DNA of 64,000 nucleotides. Source: Dirofilaria immitis. Its lineage: Eukaryota > Nematoda > Chromadorea > Rhabditida > Onchocercidae. Below, piece by piece: positions 53,689-64,000 of this stretch; the stretch's first letter is position 1; the number at the start of each line of letters is the position of its first letter. Position numbers and translations under genes: made by a program. Below the pieces are notes generated by a model. It made no database searches and was not told the DNA's origin. It worked only from the letters and a program-made list of their open reading frames with translations. Location of the stretch: NCBI GenBank assembly GCA_024305405.1, contig JAKNDB010000087.1, positions 7,628,501 to 7,692,500 of the forward strand, given 5' to 3'.

Positions 53689-56600
53689 ATGTTCCCGTCT
53701 AACGAATATGAACGGAAATTTTTGGCTCAGCATAACCCGGGAACTTCACCGCAAAAAGTACAGGTAATTTCAACTTTTAAGTAGGAACTAGTTTTCCATA
53801 GAGCGAAGAAATTAATGGAATGTAGCGATTTCTGAAGTCACTGATGGAAGTTATGAGTGAATCGTTTTACTTGTTTAAAGCTTCGATTAATGCATGCCAA
53901 TAAATTACTGGTATGTCTCTAACGTTAAATAGAGATATATGTGAAAAACGCATGATTTATATACCCGAATATGTGAAAAGAAAATTTCTGCTTGCCACTG
54001 TTGGATTGGTTCAAAAGTAATGTAAATGGCATTGTATTTTTGAAATTGCGGATGATATTTTGAAGAATGGATTTGAAAATTTGGGAAATGATAAAAAAAA
54101 AAGGCTTGTTTCAGGGACACTCGCCACGTATAACGCCAACAAAATATCGTCCAGATGGTGGTGATCGTTACATACCTATTCGACAAAGTAGTGCAGAGTG
54201 GGCAACAAGGTGACTTTTTTTTGAATAAGGGATTGTGACTATGATGTTCGAGATCAATAATTATTTGAAAGAAAATGTAATAGTGTATACTGATTTTCCT
54301 TTTTTCATTTTCATCATGCAGTAATGATTATATCGAGAAGCAATGATTAGTATCCATGGATTACTCCATCAATATATTGGTTGACACGTGGAGCATTTTT
54401 GGAACATTATGATGGTGAACTTATATGAACTGTAATATTTGAAATTCTTGAACGGTTTTAAGGTTAGCTATCAAGGTAGTAAGAAAATTCATTTAAATTG
54501 ATTCTTTTTTAGATTCGCTGCAATTGCATCATCATCACCGGATGCGCCTAACCTTTTCAAGAGGCCTACAGGAATACAAGGAGTTTCGTCCGGTGCTTCA
54601 AACAGCGGAAATGTGGCGAACACTCAAGCAGTTCCGGTCGCAAGCGCTATTGATGATTCTCGCATAGATTCTGCAGCTCATCGAGCTCTTTTGAGAAATG
54701 AACTTTTAAGCGATAATATTGATGATATTAGAGTTTGTCTATTTACTTTGTTTGTGCTTAAAAATGCAAATTTCTTTTTGATGGCCATATTTTTCTGTGT
54801 AGCAAGCCAATGATTAGAGCAGCCGATTCGTTCATGTAATATGCTTGCATGCATGACAAATCAAATTGCTAGTTGCAAGAGCTTTTGGATCCTTCAAGCA
54901 AGACATCAGCTGTGGAAATATGGATCAGTAGAGTGGGAATTACACCGGCACACTTTACATTTAGACATGAGAGAAAAATTTTATTTAATTCTCGTTTAGG
55001 CAGATCTTGAAGGGTTCGATACAGGTCGACTGCGCGATAGTCCTAGTGGTGGTCTGTTCAAATTTGGGCAGCGAACACCAACAAAATATGGTGATGCATC
55101 AACAAGTCATGCTTCGCGTTGTTTGTTTGGGGACCACCATTAAGCGAAGGGAGCCAACGCCTTCTGAAATCGCCCCGTAAACCACAGCGTAAAGTACCTA
55201 AAAATCCATACAAGGTAGGATAAGATTTAATTAGTATATGTTTTCGTGAATTGTGCGATAAAAGTTATCCAAGTTGCATTGTTTGAATTTCGTTTTTATT
55301 TGTAGCAGTTAGAATTTCAGTTTTTTTCATTTTTAGGTTTTGATGCACCTGAATTACAAGATGATTTTTATCTGGATTTAGTAGATTGGTCATCACAAAA
55401 TATGCTTTCAGTTGGATTGCATACTTGTGTGTATCTTTGGAGTGCGTGCAACAGTCAAGTTCGTACTTTGTTTAGGCTTTTCTTTGGATTATAAGTTTCT
55501 CTGTCAAATGCCAGTTTGAAAAAGAAACTCATTATCATGAGGAACAAAGAAAATTGAAGGACTATGCTTTTTTAAACAAATGATACTCGATTCAGTCGAA
55601 TGTGAAATATTCTATGTGATAACTTTTAAGGTTGTAAAACTTTGCGATCTTGCGACCGATGGTGATAGTGTGACATCTGTTCAGTGGGCTGATAAAGGTG
55701 ACCTACTGGCCGTTGGTACAAATAAAGGCATCACACAAATATGGGATGTTCATGCTCAAAAGAGGGTTTGTTGTACACTTTGTTTTGTTGTCAAACATAT
55801 TTATTCTGCAAAATCATTCTAGAACAATGGCTTTTAGCTCCGGGAGCTCACTGGACATTCATCAAGAATCGGTTGTTTAGCGTGGAACACGGATCTGGTT
55901 TGTTCGGGCTCTAGAGATCGCTTCATTATACAAAGAGATATTCGTCAACCAGCACAACATGCTGAACGAAGACTTAATGCGCATCGACAGGAAGTATGAA
56001 CATATTTACACTCTTACCTTTTTTCCACCCTCTAACTCTTTATTTGGTACTTCCGGAACAAGAACATGAGTCTTTATTTGGTTTTTTTTCTTTCAAAAAC
56101 AGTTCATACTTCTAAATTTTAGGTTTGTGGATTGAAGTGGTCTCCAGATAGACAATATTTGGCATCAGGTGGCAATGATAATCAAGTTTTGGTATGGAGT
56201 TTGAGAAGAAATGATCCTTGTCAGGTTGGATTGATTTTGATTGCGAATTATCATATTTAAATAATTCCATAGACTTTTAAATACCGAAATATTTTCCTTC
56301 TTTTATTTCTGAACATTAGATTTTATTTAACTAAATGATAAATTTTTGTTGCGATTTATAAAATTAATTTTATGATTATTTCACTGTCGCTATACAATAT
56401 GAATAATTATGTCATATATTTGTTCATATTTTCATTCAGGTTTATACAGAGCATAATGCTGCAGTAAAGGCACTGGCTTGGTCACCGCATCACCATGGTC
56501 TTCTTGTTTCTGGCGGTGGTACTGCTGATCGATGTCTTCGTTTCTGGAATACCTTAACGGGCCAATCTTTGCACTGTATCGATACTGGTAGTCAAGTATG

Positions 56601-57465
56601 CTTTTTGGATCATCTTTTATTGGCCTATTCGTTTGCCGATTTTAATATATTGAATGAAATACTTCAGAACTATTTCCTTTTTTAATCGTGAGATTGCCGG
56701 ATTATTTTCTTCAATTTTGTTTGAAAATTAATCTTTCTATTTCATTTGAATTGGTTTTACTTTGTGTAAAATTAGTTATGAGGAAACTCAAAGATGATGA
56801 TGTTTTTCTTAACTGCATATATTTAATTTGTTTTTTATTCATCTGATCGGATTTTCAAAATTTTCCTGTAAAGGTATGCAATGTGGCGTGGTCGAAGCAT
56901 AGTTCAGAACTGGTGTCAACACATGGTTATTCATACAATCAAGTTATCATATGGAAATATCCATCTTTGCAACCAGTTACGAAACTGACAGGGCATCAGT
57001 ACAGAGTATTGTATTTGGTAAGTATTATTTATCATTTAGATGGAATTTCAGATATGATTTGAAATAGACAAGAAGCAGAATAATACAGTTTTATCTGCTT
57101 TGGGAGTTACGAAAATTTAAATATTGTACACTTATTTGTTTAATTTTATAAACTACTTTGTGTTAATAATATTTTACAGAATTTTTTTCATTCTGATCTT
57201 ACACTTTTTTCTTAAGATGGTGAATGTGAAATGAGATTTAGCACATTACAACTGGTTCCGTAACAAACGATAATCAGCATCTAATAACTGAACTTCTCTA
57301 GAATGAGTATTTAATATTTTTTTGTTTTAGGCAATGTCTCCAGATGGCGAATCAATTGTGACAGGTGCCGGTGACGAAACTTTGCGTTTCTGGCATGTAT
57401 TTAGCAAAATCGGGCAACAAAAAGTTGTTCGTTCGAAGTTGAATTTGCTATCGAGTATTCGTTAA
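53689..57465 (+). CDS. fzr-1: Fizzy-related/CDH1, APC/C co-activator (WD40)
   Basis: Substrate adaptor of the anaphase-promoting complex in late mitosis and G1. Exons: 53689-53763, 54115-54209, 54513-54732, 55000-55214, 55337-55458, 55631-55765, 55838-55993, 56123-56224, 56440-56595, 56874-57017, 57331-57465. It starts [18 protein letters not shown]. The C-box region reads [15 protein letters not shown], then [11 protein letters not shown]. The [16 protein letters not shown] segment leads into seven WD repeats ([71 protein letters not shown]). It ends in Ile-Arg, the IR tail that docks on the APC/C. Two exons need one G: G4 55129-55132 and the single G at 55342. A fragment of the last exon lies at 60246-60316. 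Confidence 0.96.
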
Positions 57466-59965
57466 ATTCATGCTTTTCCAAGATTTTTCACTTTCTTCCC
57501 ATTTTATAATATTTTTAAAACCACTTTCTCTCTCTTTTATAGCGCAAGCTATTCAACAATCAGTTGTTACATCTGAATCCGGGTTTAAATGAAGTTCTAT
57601 GTGGTCAAGGTAACTCCGTCATCCTTCATGTCTTTCAGATCGGTTTTTTACTTGCCTTTCATTTCAGAATAAATTTATTTTATAAACGGTAGGTGTTAAT
57701 TATATTTATTTGAGATATAATGATTTGGTTTGCAATATTCCAATCATTTGTTAGCTTTTATCCAATCATTTGATCAAGTTACCTTCTACTTATGCTCATT
57801 TCTTTCCTACTCATGCACATAGTCAATGAAGTTGCCGAAGAATTATGAAGTTGTTAGAAAACTGATTATTCTTCCTGATCAGATGAGATGATTCACTCAT
57901 TCACAACGTATTTTTTCATTTCTAGTCCCGAAGCGATGCTTTTTATTTAATCATTACCACGAATTATAATTTTCCTATGTTAACTGAGCTTCTCAGGACT
58001 GATATGTGATAATGTCCAATGCGCAGTTGCTTTTGAATTATTCTGTTATCAATTGTTTTTCATGTTTACAGATTTTATTTTATAAATTCGCATTATTTAC
58101 TTCCTTAAGGCTATCATGTTCTCATTCTTGGGAATCCCGAATTCTGGAAATATTTTTTGTTTTTAAAATTGATTTTTTCAGAATTCTTGGCATGGTCTAC
58201 ACTATAGTAGTGTCCGGATCAGCGAACAGTAAGCCATATGTTTAGTTATTACTTTTAGTAATTATATCGTACGATTTTTCTAATGGTGTTTAATGTTTGA
58301 TTTTAGATAAAGTGCTTTGTCCAATAACTTTTGCAACAAATTTTTTAAAAAATATGAAATCAGAACTGTTTATAGAACAAAAGTTTTCTTTAATGCGAGG
58401 ATTTATGGTATTCATTTTCTTATCGATTATTGCGTATGAGTTTAAATCGTTAGAAATATAGGTCCGTTGATTCTATTGCTCATTTAGTGTCACTGTGATT
58501 ATTTCAAAAATTTACATTGGAAAGGAAAATATTGCTATAGTTCCTGATATGTAATCAATTCACTTGACGAAAGATAATGGATTTCCGCATTTTGAAACCT
58601 AAATTATTTTGATATGTTATTTTGTATTAGCGATGTTTCCTTGACACAAACATAAGTTCCATGTTTCTACGATTGTTTGCTTTTTATCAGCTTAAAAACA
58701 TCCATGAACAATTTGGAATCATGCTTGAAAATGTTGGGTGGCTATAATAATATGGAATCACATGATGGTACTTAATCATCCAAGTAGTATAGAACATCGA
58801 ATGAATGAACAGAGAATCCTTTTTATTAAGTCACTATTATGGACTATAATAAAACTTCATCATAGTACAAACATATAGCAATAAGAATTAATTAGACAAA
58901 ATTACCGTATATACATTTGCAATGCTATATACAACTGATATTGCTTGAGTTGGCTTATTATATATCCTCGTTAATAATCCATCATGAAAGTGATTGCAGT
59001 GAATCATTACTTGTTTCCTATACACTAATTGGATACGACTGATTCTCTTGTCTAAAATGTTGTAAAAGGTTTGCTAGATTTGGATTAGTCATAGTATTTG
59101 GGTGACCCAACATTTTTCCCCTTATTCTATAAATCTCAATAAGATGTGAATGAACTCATATGCAAATGAAAAAATGTGAATGTTCTTACAGATATCATAT
59201 ACCAATGTATATTTTAGATAATTGATATTTATTATTGGAAATGATGAGGAAAAGATTTTTCTGTTAATGATTTATAATAGTAATGATGACGTATCGATGA
59301 AACATCGCTTCAGTTATGCAAAGCGTTGATATTTTCGTTTGTTGTGAATTGTTAACATTTATTGGTTGTTTTTATTGTCACTAGTAACAGAACTCTTTAC
59401 TGATTGAAACATTAACATGACCCGTCGGATTTTCATAGGTTCACATAGAAAGGGACAGTAAAACAATCAATATCTGGTAATATTTAATGACAATATGCAT
59501 TGATCGATTGGTCGTGGATATAGAGAGTTGCAGTGCTAACAAATGGACCAGATCAATAGTAACAATATCAGTGCCAAAGACCACGATGCTCAAAAATAAA
59601 CAAGCCGTATTATATTAGCAGTAGAATTTGAATGGATTATGTAGTTCTATAGCTTAGTAGCTAACTCCTGAAGGAAGCACTTGAGATATCATGATATTAT
59701 CTTTAGATATATTTTAAGAACTATATGCTGATTTTTGCACAGTTTATGAATTTTACCTATCTTAACTTACAATAACAAATAATATAAACAAAAATAAATA
59801 AATAAATAAAGATCTAAGAATAGCTATTACATGAATATTAGTATACAATACATTAAAATAGACTCAAATTTAGATTGTAATCGCATGGATTTATATTAAT
59901 TCCTCACTTCAGGACTGTCGCGATATGTATTTAGTCTGACATGCAGTAATTAAAGTTTTAGAAAT
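57466..59965. other. intergenic, convergent 3' flanks
   Basis: 2.5 kb of AT-rich DNA between the 3' ends of fzr-1 (+) and the small membrane-protein gene (-). Apart from a short open frame at 58006-58245 without known features, I see nothing in it. Confidence 0.55.
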
Positions 59966-61321
59966 TCATAGATCTGTTTGTACCGGAGGACGACGAGCAA
60001 TGAATGCTTGCTTGAATTGTGGATTTACGAAGACAGCTGATGAAGTTTTATCATAATTTAAATGTGAATTGCTCATAGGTCCAGTTTGAGTACAATCATC
60101 CACCATAATATTTGATTCGTTTGTGTAAAGTAATAATACAAATTCCATTAGCAAAACGCAGAAAGAAAGACCCGCAAAGATCTAAAAGAAATGTGAGATT
60201 ATTTCATTTCTAGAAAAAAATGACCTCTGCAAAATGCTCGATAAAATCAATGACAGGTGCTGGTGACGAAACTTTGCGTTTCAGGCATAATATATTTAGC
60301 AAAATCGGGCAATAAATGTACAACTACTGATCAGATCCATTTATTGATAGCAAATCGAGCAACAAAAAAGCTATTTAATTTGAACAGATAAATGATAACT
60401 AACCATTGCAGTGGTAAGTGATGGTGAATTGTAGATTATGAAACATGTCTCTCTGAACAAATTGATGCATACCCGTACGCCAAGAGCAAAAAATGTCATG
60501 GCTAATAAGGTAAAGAACATTGGTATTACGACAATCACTATTTTCTGTAAAATCAGTCTTGAGTTAGATTTTCTTATAGTTTTTCCAATCTTTTCCATCA
60601 TAAACTCATATATATATAATTAGTAATTAATCTACGATGAGTTATGCAAAAATATATGTCCTTCTGAATCGATTTTTCTTATCTTGGAATCTGTTTATCA
60701 AATCCTTGAAAAAATTGAAGGTCAAGAATTTACGCTTCAGTAAAAATAAATGTAAGAATTTAATTTAAATAATTAAGGATGACAGAAAAAATTTATTAAA
60801 TTTGAGGAAATTAACTAATTGGCCATGTAAAGAACGGCAATGAAATCAAGATAGAACAAAAAGAAGAAATGATGCTAAGATTATTTGATGCTAGAATTAT
60901 TTCAGTGATCATCTTGCATTCCTTTACTTCTGATAATTTTTCATATTTATTTGGATATTCATAATATTAAGAGTAACGAAAGATTCATAAGCTTCAAATA
61001 GAATTGTAATATTTAATATATATTGAGCACGGACTTTATGACATTATTAAATTTATACGTTTAGCAAACTGCTTATGTTAATCTATACATCAAATCTACG
61101 AAGTTCGTTGAAAAGAATAGTGAACATACTGTCAAATATTAGAAATAAATATACATTTACCTATGGCTTCCTAGAAAACTTACCACTGAATACATTCGGA
61201 ATATTTCATTTCTCGAGAACTTCAAAGATTGAATAATGATGCAAACGACACAGAATGCAGCAAGAAGTGCAGAAAGAAATCCGAGCGCTGGGAGAGTATA
61301 GTAATACCACAAATCATTCAT
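59966..61321 (-). CDS. small three-helix membrane protein, unrecognised
   Basis: Three exons in frame, 61321-61184, 60544-60404 and 60181-59966, give 164 residues from an ATG at 61319-61321. Each exon encodes one hydrophobic helix: [39 protein letters not shown] and [20 protein letters not shown] hydrophilic tail with Thr, Asn and Arg ([19 protein letters not shown]) ends the protein. There is no cleavable signal peptide. The layout suggests a small multi-span membrane protein, with the tail on the side opposite the N-terminus. I do not recognise the family. An extra upstream exon is possible. Confidence 0.65.
60246..60316 (+). pseudogene. broken copy of the fzr-1 last exon
   Basis: About 71 bp matching the fzr-1 last exon near 57352-57422 with few differences. 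It contains GGTGACGAAACTTTGCGTTT and TTTAGCAAAATCGGGCAA. Translated, it reads [10 protein letters not shown] then diverges, and CAA is changed to TAA at the position of IGQQ. A second scrap (AGCAAATCGAGCAACAAAAA, about 60349-60368) resembles the following fzr-1 bases. It lies in the second intron of the minus-strand membrane-protein gene and cannot be functional as protein. Confidence 0.85.
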
Positions 61322-62089
61322 TAAACACGATATCACAGAAATGATTATACATAACTTAAAAACATATAATTATTCGGTAAAACAAAGTAAATAGGTAAGC
61401 TAAGAGAAAAATTCTTTCAATATATCATTTTCATTTCAAAGGGATTAAAAACAGGTAACATTGGATCGGAATGTTTGAAAACTTACCATAGCCAAAATCC
61501 GGAAAACTAGAGAGATTTTAGAAGAGTATTGAAGGGAAGTTGATACTTGCATATTTAGACGAAATGACAAAATGGCTTTCTCGAAAAGTAAACGATCTTT
61601 ATTGATCGCTATATTTCTCTCGTTTAGCTTGTTCACATATATATATATATATATATGTATTCCATGTTTGCCTTCTCATACCTCTCCAATTCAATTAAAC
61701 ATGTTGCCATCCAAGCATCAACGAACAAAAAGTATTATTATAAGTTCGCATCAATATCATAACTTATTGTATTGGAAGCTTTTAAATTTACAAAAATTTT
61801 GCCATATATGATATTGAAAAAGAAAGAAAAAAAAATTTTCCATTATATTAATAATGGTTATACTAATATATTTATTAATAATATACATTAATCATCAATA
61901 CATTCTTCGGTATCTTGCAAATTAATAAGAGAAGATCAGCTCCAAATTTTATAAGACGTAATTCTATGATAATAATACTGTATTAAAGTAATAATAGCAC
62001 AAGATGCTGTGTGATATGATCGCTGAGATTTCTCATATCCGCTGTTACCATTTCTTATGTCAGTCTGGAAGAACGGATCTGTTACGCAT
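61322..62089. other. intergenic with (AT)n run
   Basis: No gene seen. An alternating AT run of about 23 bp lies at 61637-61659. The right end is the 3' flank of the doubtful gene at 62090. Confidence 0.55.
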
Positions 62090-62875
62090 CTATTTGTCGA
62101 TCGATTTTCTAATTCTTGTAATCAGTGATCCAGACGGATTGACATATTGAGTTGTGGGATAAGCCAATAAAGGCTGCGAAAAAGTCGGCAGTCTTCATCT
62201 TTTCTATTTTGTTTTGATGATAGCTTGACGCTGTCACTCGCTTCATCAATTTCTTTTTCATTTTCGGTGGTAGTCATCTGCTCTCGAGTAACGATGACGT
62301 CAAATACACTCTTTGTTTCATCAAATGTTGCTTCAAAAATATTACGTTCTTAAAATGCATCATCCTCATTCTCTTTTATGAAAAAATGTTAAATATCTGT
62401 ACTTCAAGATTCAATTATTGCATGATTAAAAAGTTCATCTATCAAAATATAATTCACGTATTGTGTTAAATTGAATGCCAACAACTTTTTCATATGATAT
62501 TTGTTTCACATGACCGTGAGCTCTATTATCGATTGCGGCCATGTTTTATTGATATTGGATTGAAAGCAGACTGTTGCAAATATCGTAGCTATCTCCTTTT
62601 TCTGAATTTTTTTCGAATTTCCCCTTCTGATCTTTCCGTCGTGTCGTGAGACGTTGTAAAGGCATTCACTCGTCGACGTGGTTTTAGTGGACATAAAACT
62701 TACGAGAGAAAAGATTAATTTGTAGTTAGTTATGGGCCTTAACCTGATCACTGCTATAATCTATCTTTAATCTTTCGTGGTGGACGAAGTTCCGCTACTG
62801 TCGTCCTTTCTGTTCTCTTTGCTTCTTTCTTTCGTAATATGTAAAGAGGTAAAGCATTGCGTTTTTCAATTCCTA
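62090..62875 (-). CDS. doubtful minus-strand gene, unrecognised
   Basis: Three open blocks on the minus strand have coding-like composition. Block 1, about 62868-62754, includes EKRNALPLYILRKKEAKRTE and ends in TAG unless spliced before it. Block 2, about 62695-62510, is basic and Thr/Ser-rich. Block 3, about 62340-62090, has ATFDETKSVFDVIVTREQM then SYP-like text (LLAYPTTQYVNPSGS). It reaches TAG at 62090-62092 only if a T5 run near 62184 gains one base. I could not join the blocks with confident splice sites. They may be parts of one or two genes. Confidence 0.35.
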
Positions 62876-63607
62876 CATGTACAATTTAATTTCAAAATGA
62901 ATTGAAAATAATTTGCATGAATAATATGAGATGGCTTATTTCTCTTGTTTATCATTATGAATCTTTTTTCAATTGCCACTCATTAGTTGTAGTAATTTTG
63001 ATATATCAATATCATATGCCATCCTCGATTATTGAATTAATTTTGCTCCATCTCTCGACACATCATATTGTCGCTTAATTGTGTAATTTCACATAAGATC
63101 TTACCATGGATTATGGTCTACAATCTTCATTATTTTTGATCTATCGATTCTAGTAATCTTCATAGTCTCTTTGCTTAATCGAACTTTGCCATTCCGAAGC
63201 TTTTATTGACATAGTATCCCATTACTTTTCTACGTACACTCCTTCACACATTGTGAACTTCATAGATTTGCTTTATAACTTCTCTATTTTTCCAAGTGAG
63301 TCTGCCGAAGCAGTGCTATTTGTGTATTGGTAATGCTCGGTGAAATAAGCTGGAAAAGAAGATAAAGATATACAGTATACACATACACACACACGCATAT
63401 ATATATACACATACCTACTAACACACACACATATATGTACACACGAGACAAGTTTAACTACGTTTTTTTTGACTGTAGAGAAGCAGATGTGTAAATGAAC
63501 GACATCCTAAAAAGCACAGCACACTGAGAACAACGAATAATTTGTTTTCAATCAATTCTGTTTTGCCATTTTCATTGAGCGAGTTGGCGTAATTTTCAAA
63601 CGACGTT
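62876..63607. other. intergenic, divergent
   Basis: AT-rich gap upstream of the plus-strand gene at 63608. A CA/TA microsatellite lies within it. No coding block was identified. Confidence 0.5.
63372..63443. repeat. (CA/TA)n microsatellite
   Basis: Alternating pyrimidine-purine tract made of ACACAC and ATATAT runs, broken by a few other bases. It lies about 165 bp before the start codon at 63608. Confidence 0.9.
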
Positions 63608-63721
63608 ATGGAAGGCGACTTATTGCCAGGTCCTCAGGGAAAGATACCCAAAATGTATGAAGTGGACAAAGAACGGCACACGGAAAGCTATATTACTGCA
63701 ATTCGCGGACATTACCTTAAG
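63608..63721 (+). CDS. first coding exon of an unrecognised gene (partial)
   Basis: The ATG at 63608-63610 opens MEGDLLPGPQGKIPKMYEVD. The frame continues 38 codons to HYLK, followed by a donor at 63722 (GTTCAAGTT). The exon is hydrophilic, and its GC content is higher than its surroundings. The rest of the gene lies beyond the window or in the last 280 bases, where I see no clear second exon. Confidence 0.6.
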
Positions 63722-64000
63722 GTTCAAGTTGAACTTGTTCTATGTTTCATTAGGCTGATAATTGGCGTTAAATTTCTTTAATTTTTAAACCAGCAGAAAA
63801 TTGAAACGCCAGTCCTCAATCAACATTATATGAATAGTTTTCTTCATGCTTATCAAATCAGAACTTCTCCGCTGTTCAAGTTTAATCAGTGAGACTATTG
63901 ATTTGAATTGTCTCAGAACAATTTTTGGTTTGATCTTTCTGAATAAAAAAGAAACTTGCGCATATGATTGATTGAAATGTAAAGCAGAACATAATTTTCC

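Overview
The window is nuclear DNA of a nematode, most likely a filarial or other spirurid worm. It is AT-rich. Protein-coding genes are split into exons of about 70-240 bp, with acceptors of the TTTCAG type. Every gene I could name is a close match to a conserved animal or nematode protein. There is no bacterial, viral or CRISPR signal, and I saw no rRNA or tRNA gene.

Layout, left to right. A nanos-type zinc finger gene ends on + (227-364). TFIP11/stip-1 is on - (1390-6316). rab-3 on - (8368-10188) and the proteasome ATPase rpt-1 on + (13420-16509) diverge across 3.2 kb that holds an inverted-repeat element. A six-gene minus-strand block follows: two tandem PIG-W/GWT1-type inositol acyltransferases (16821-20602 and 22432-25887), the glycosaminoglycan-linker galactosyltransferase sqv-2/B3GALT6 (26664-28672), the ER E2 enzyme UBE2J2 (29812-31193), a second UBE2J2-like E2 that has an acidic tail instead of a membrane anchor (33046-35016), and NECAP (35973-37279). 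Divergent from NECAP is the exosome subunit crn-5/RRP46 on + (37887-39448). After it come a doubtful small gene and a gene for an N-myristoylation-type protein (41176-42544). On - lie an RRM protein (42918-45684) and a mut-7/EXD3-type 3'-5' exonuclease (about 46890-53138). fzr-1/CDH1 on + (53689-57465) diverges from the exonuclease. A small three-helix membrane protein on - (59966-61321) carries a broken copy of the fzr-1 last exon inside its second intron. A doubtful minus-strand gene (62090-62875) and the first exon of a plus-strand gene (63608-63721) close the window.

The genes do not form one pathway. They are housekeeping functions: splicing (TFIP11), proteasome and ubiquitin (rpt-1, two UBE2J, fzr-1), ER and Golgi lipid and sugar work (PIG-W, sqv-2), membrane traffic (rab-3, NECAP) and RNA decay or silencing (crn-5, mut-7).

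The most important technical observation is that about 20 exons in otherwise well conserved genes need exactly one extra base, nearly always inside a homopolymer, to stay in frame. I see deficits and no clear surplus. This looks like systematic homopolymer under-calling in the assembly, not mass pseudogenisation. An uncorrected open-reading-frame search would therefore truncate most of the real genes here.
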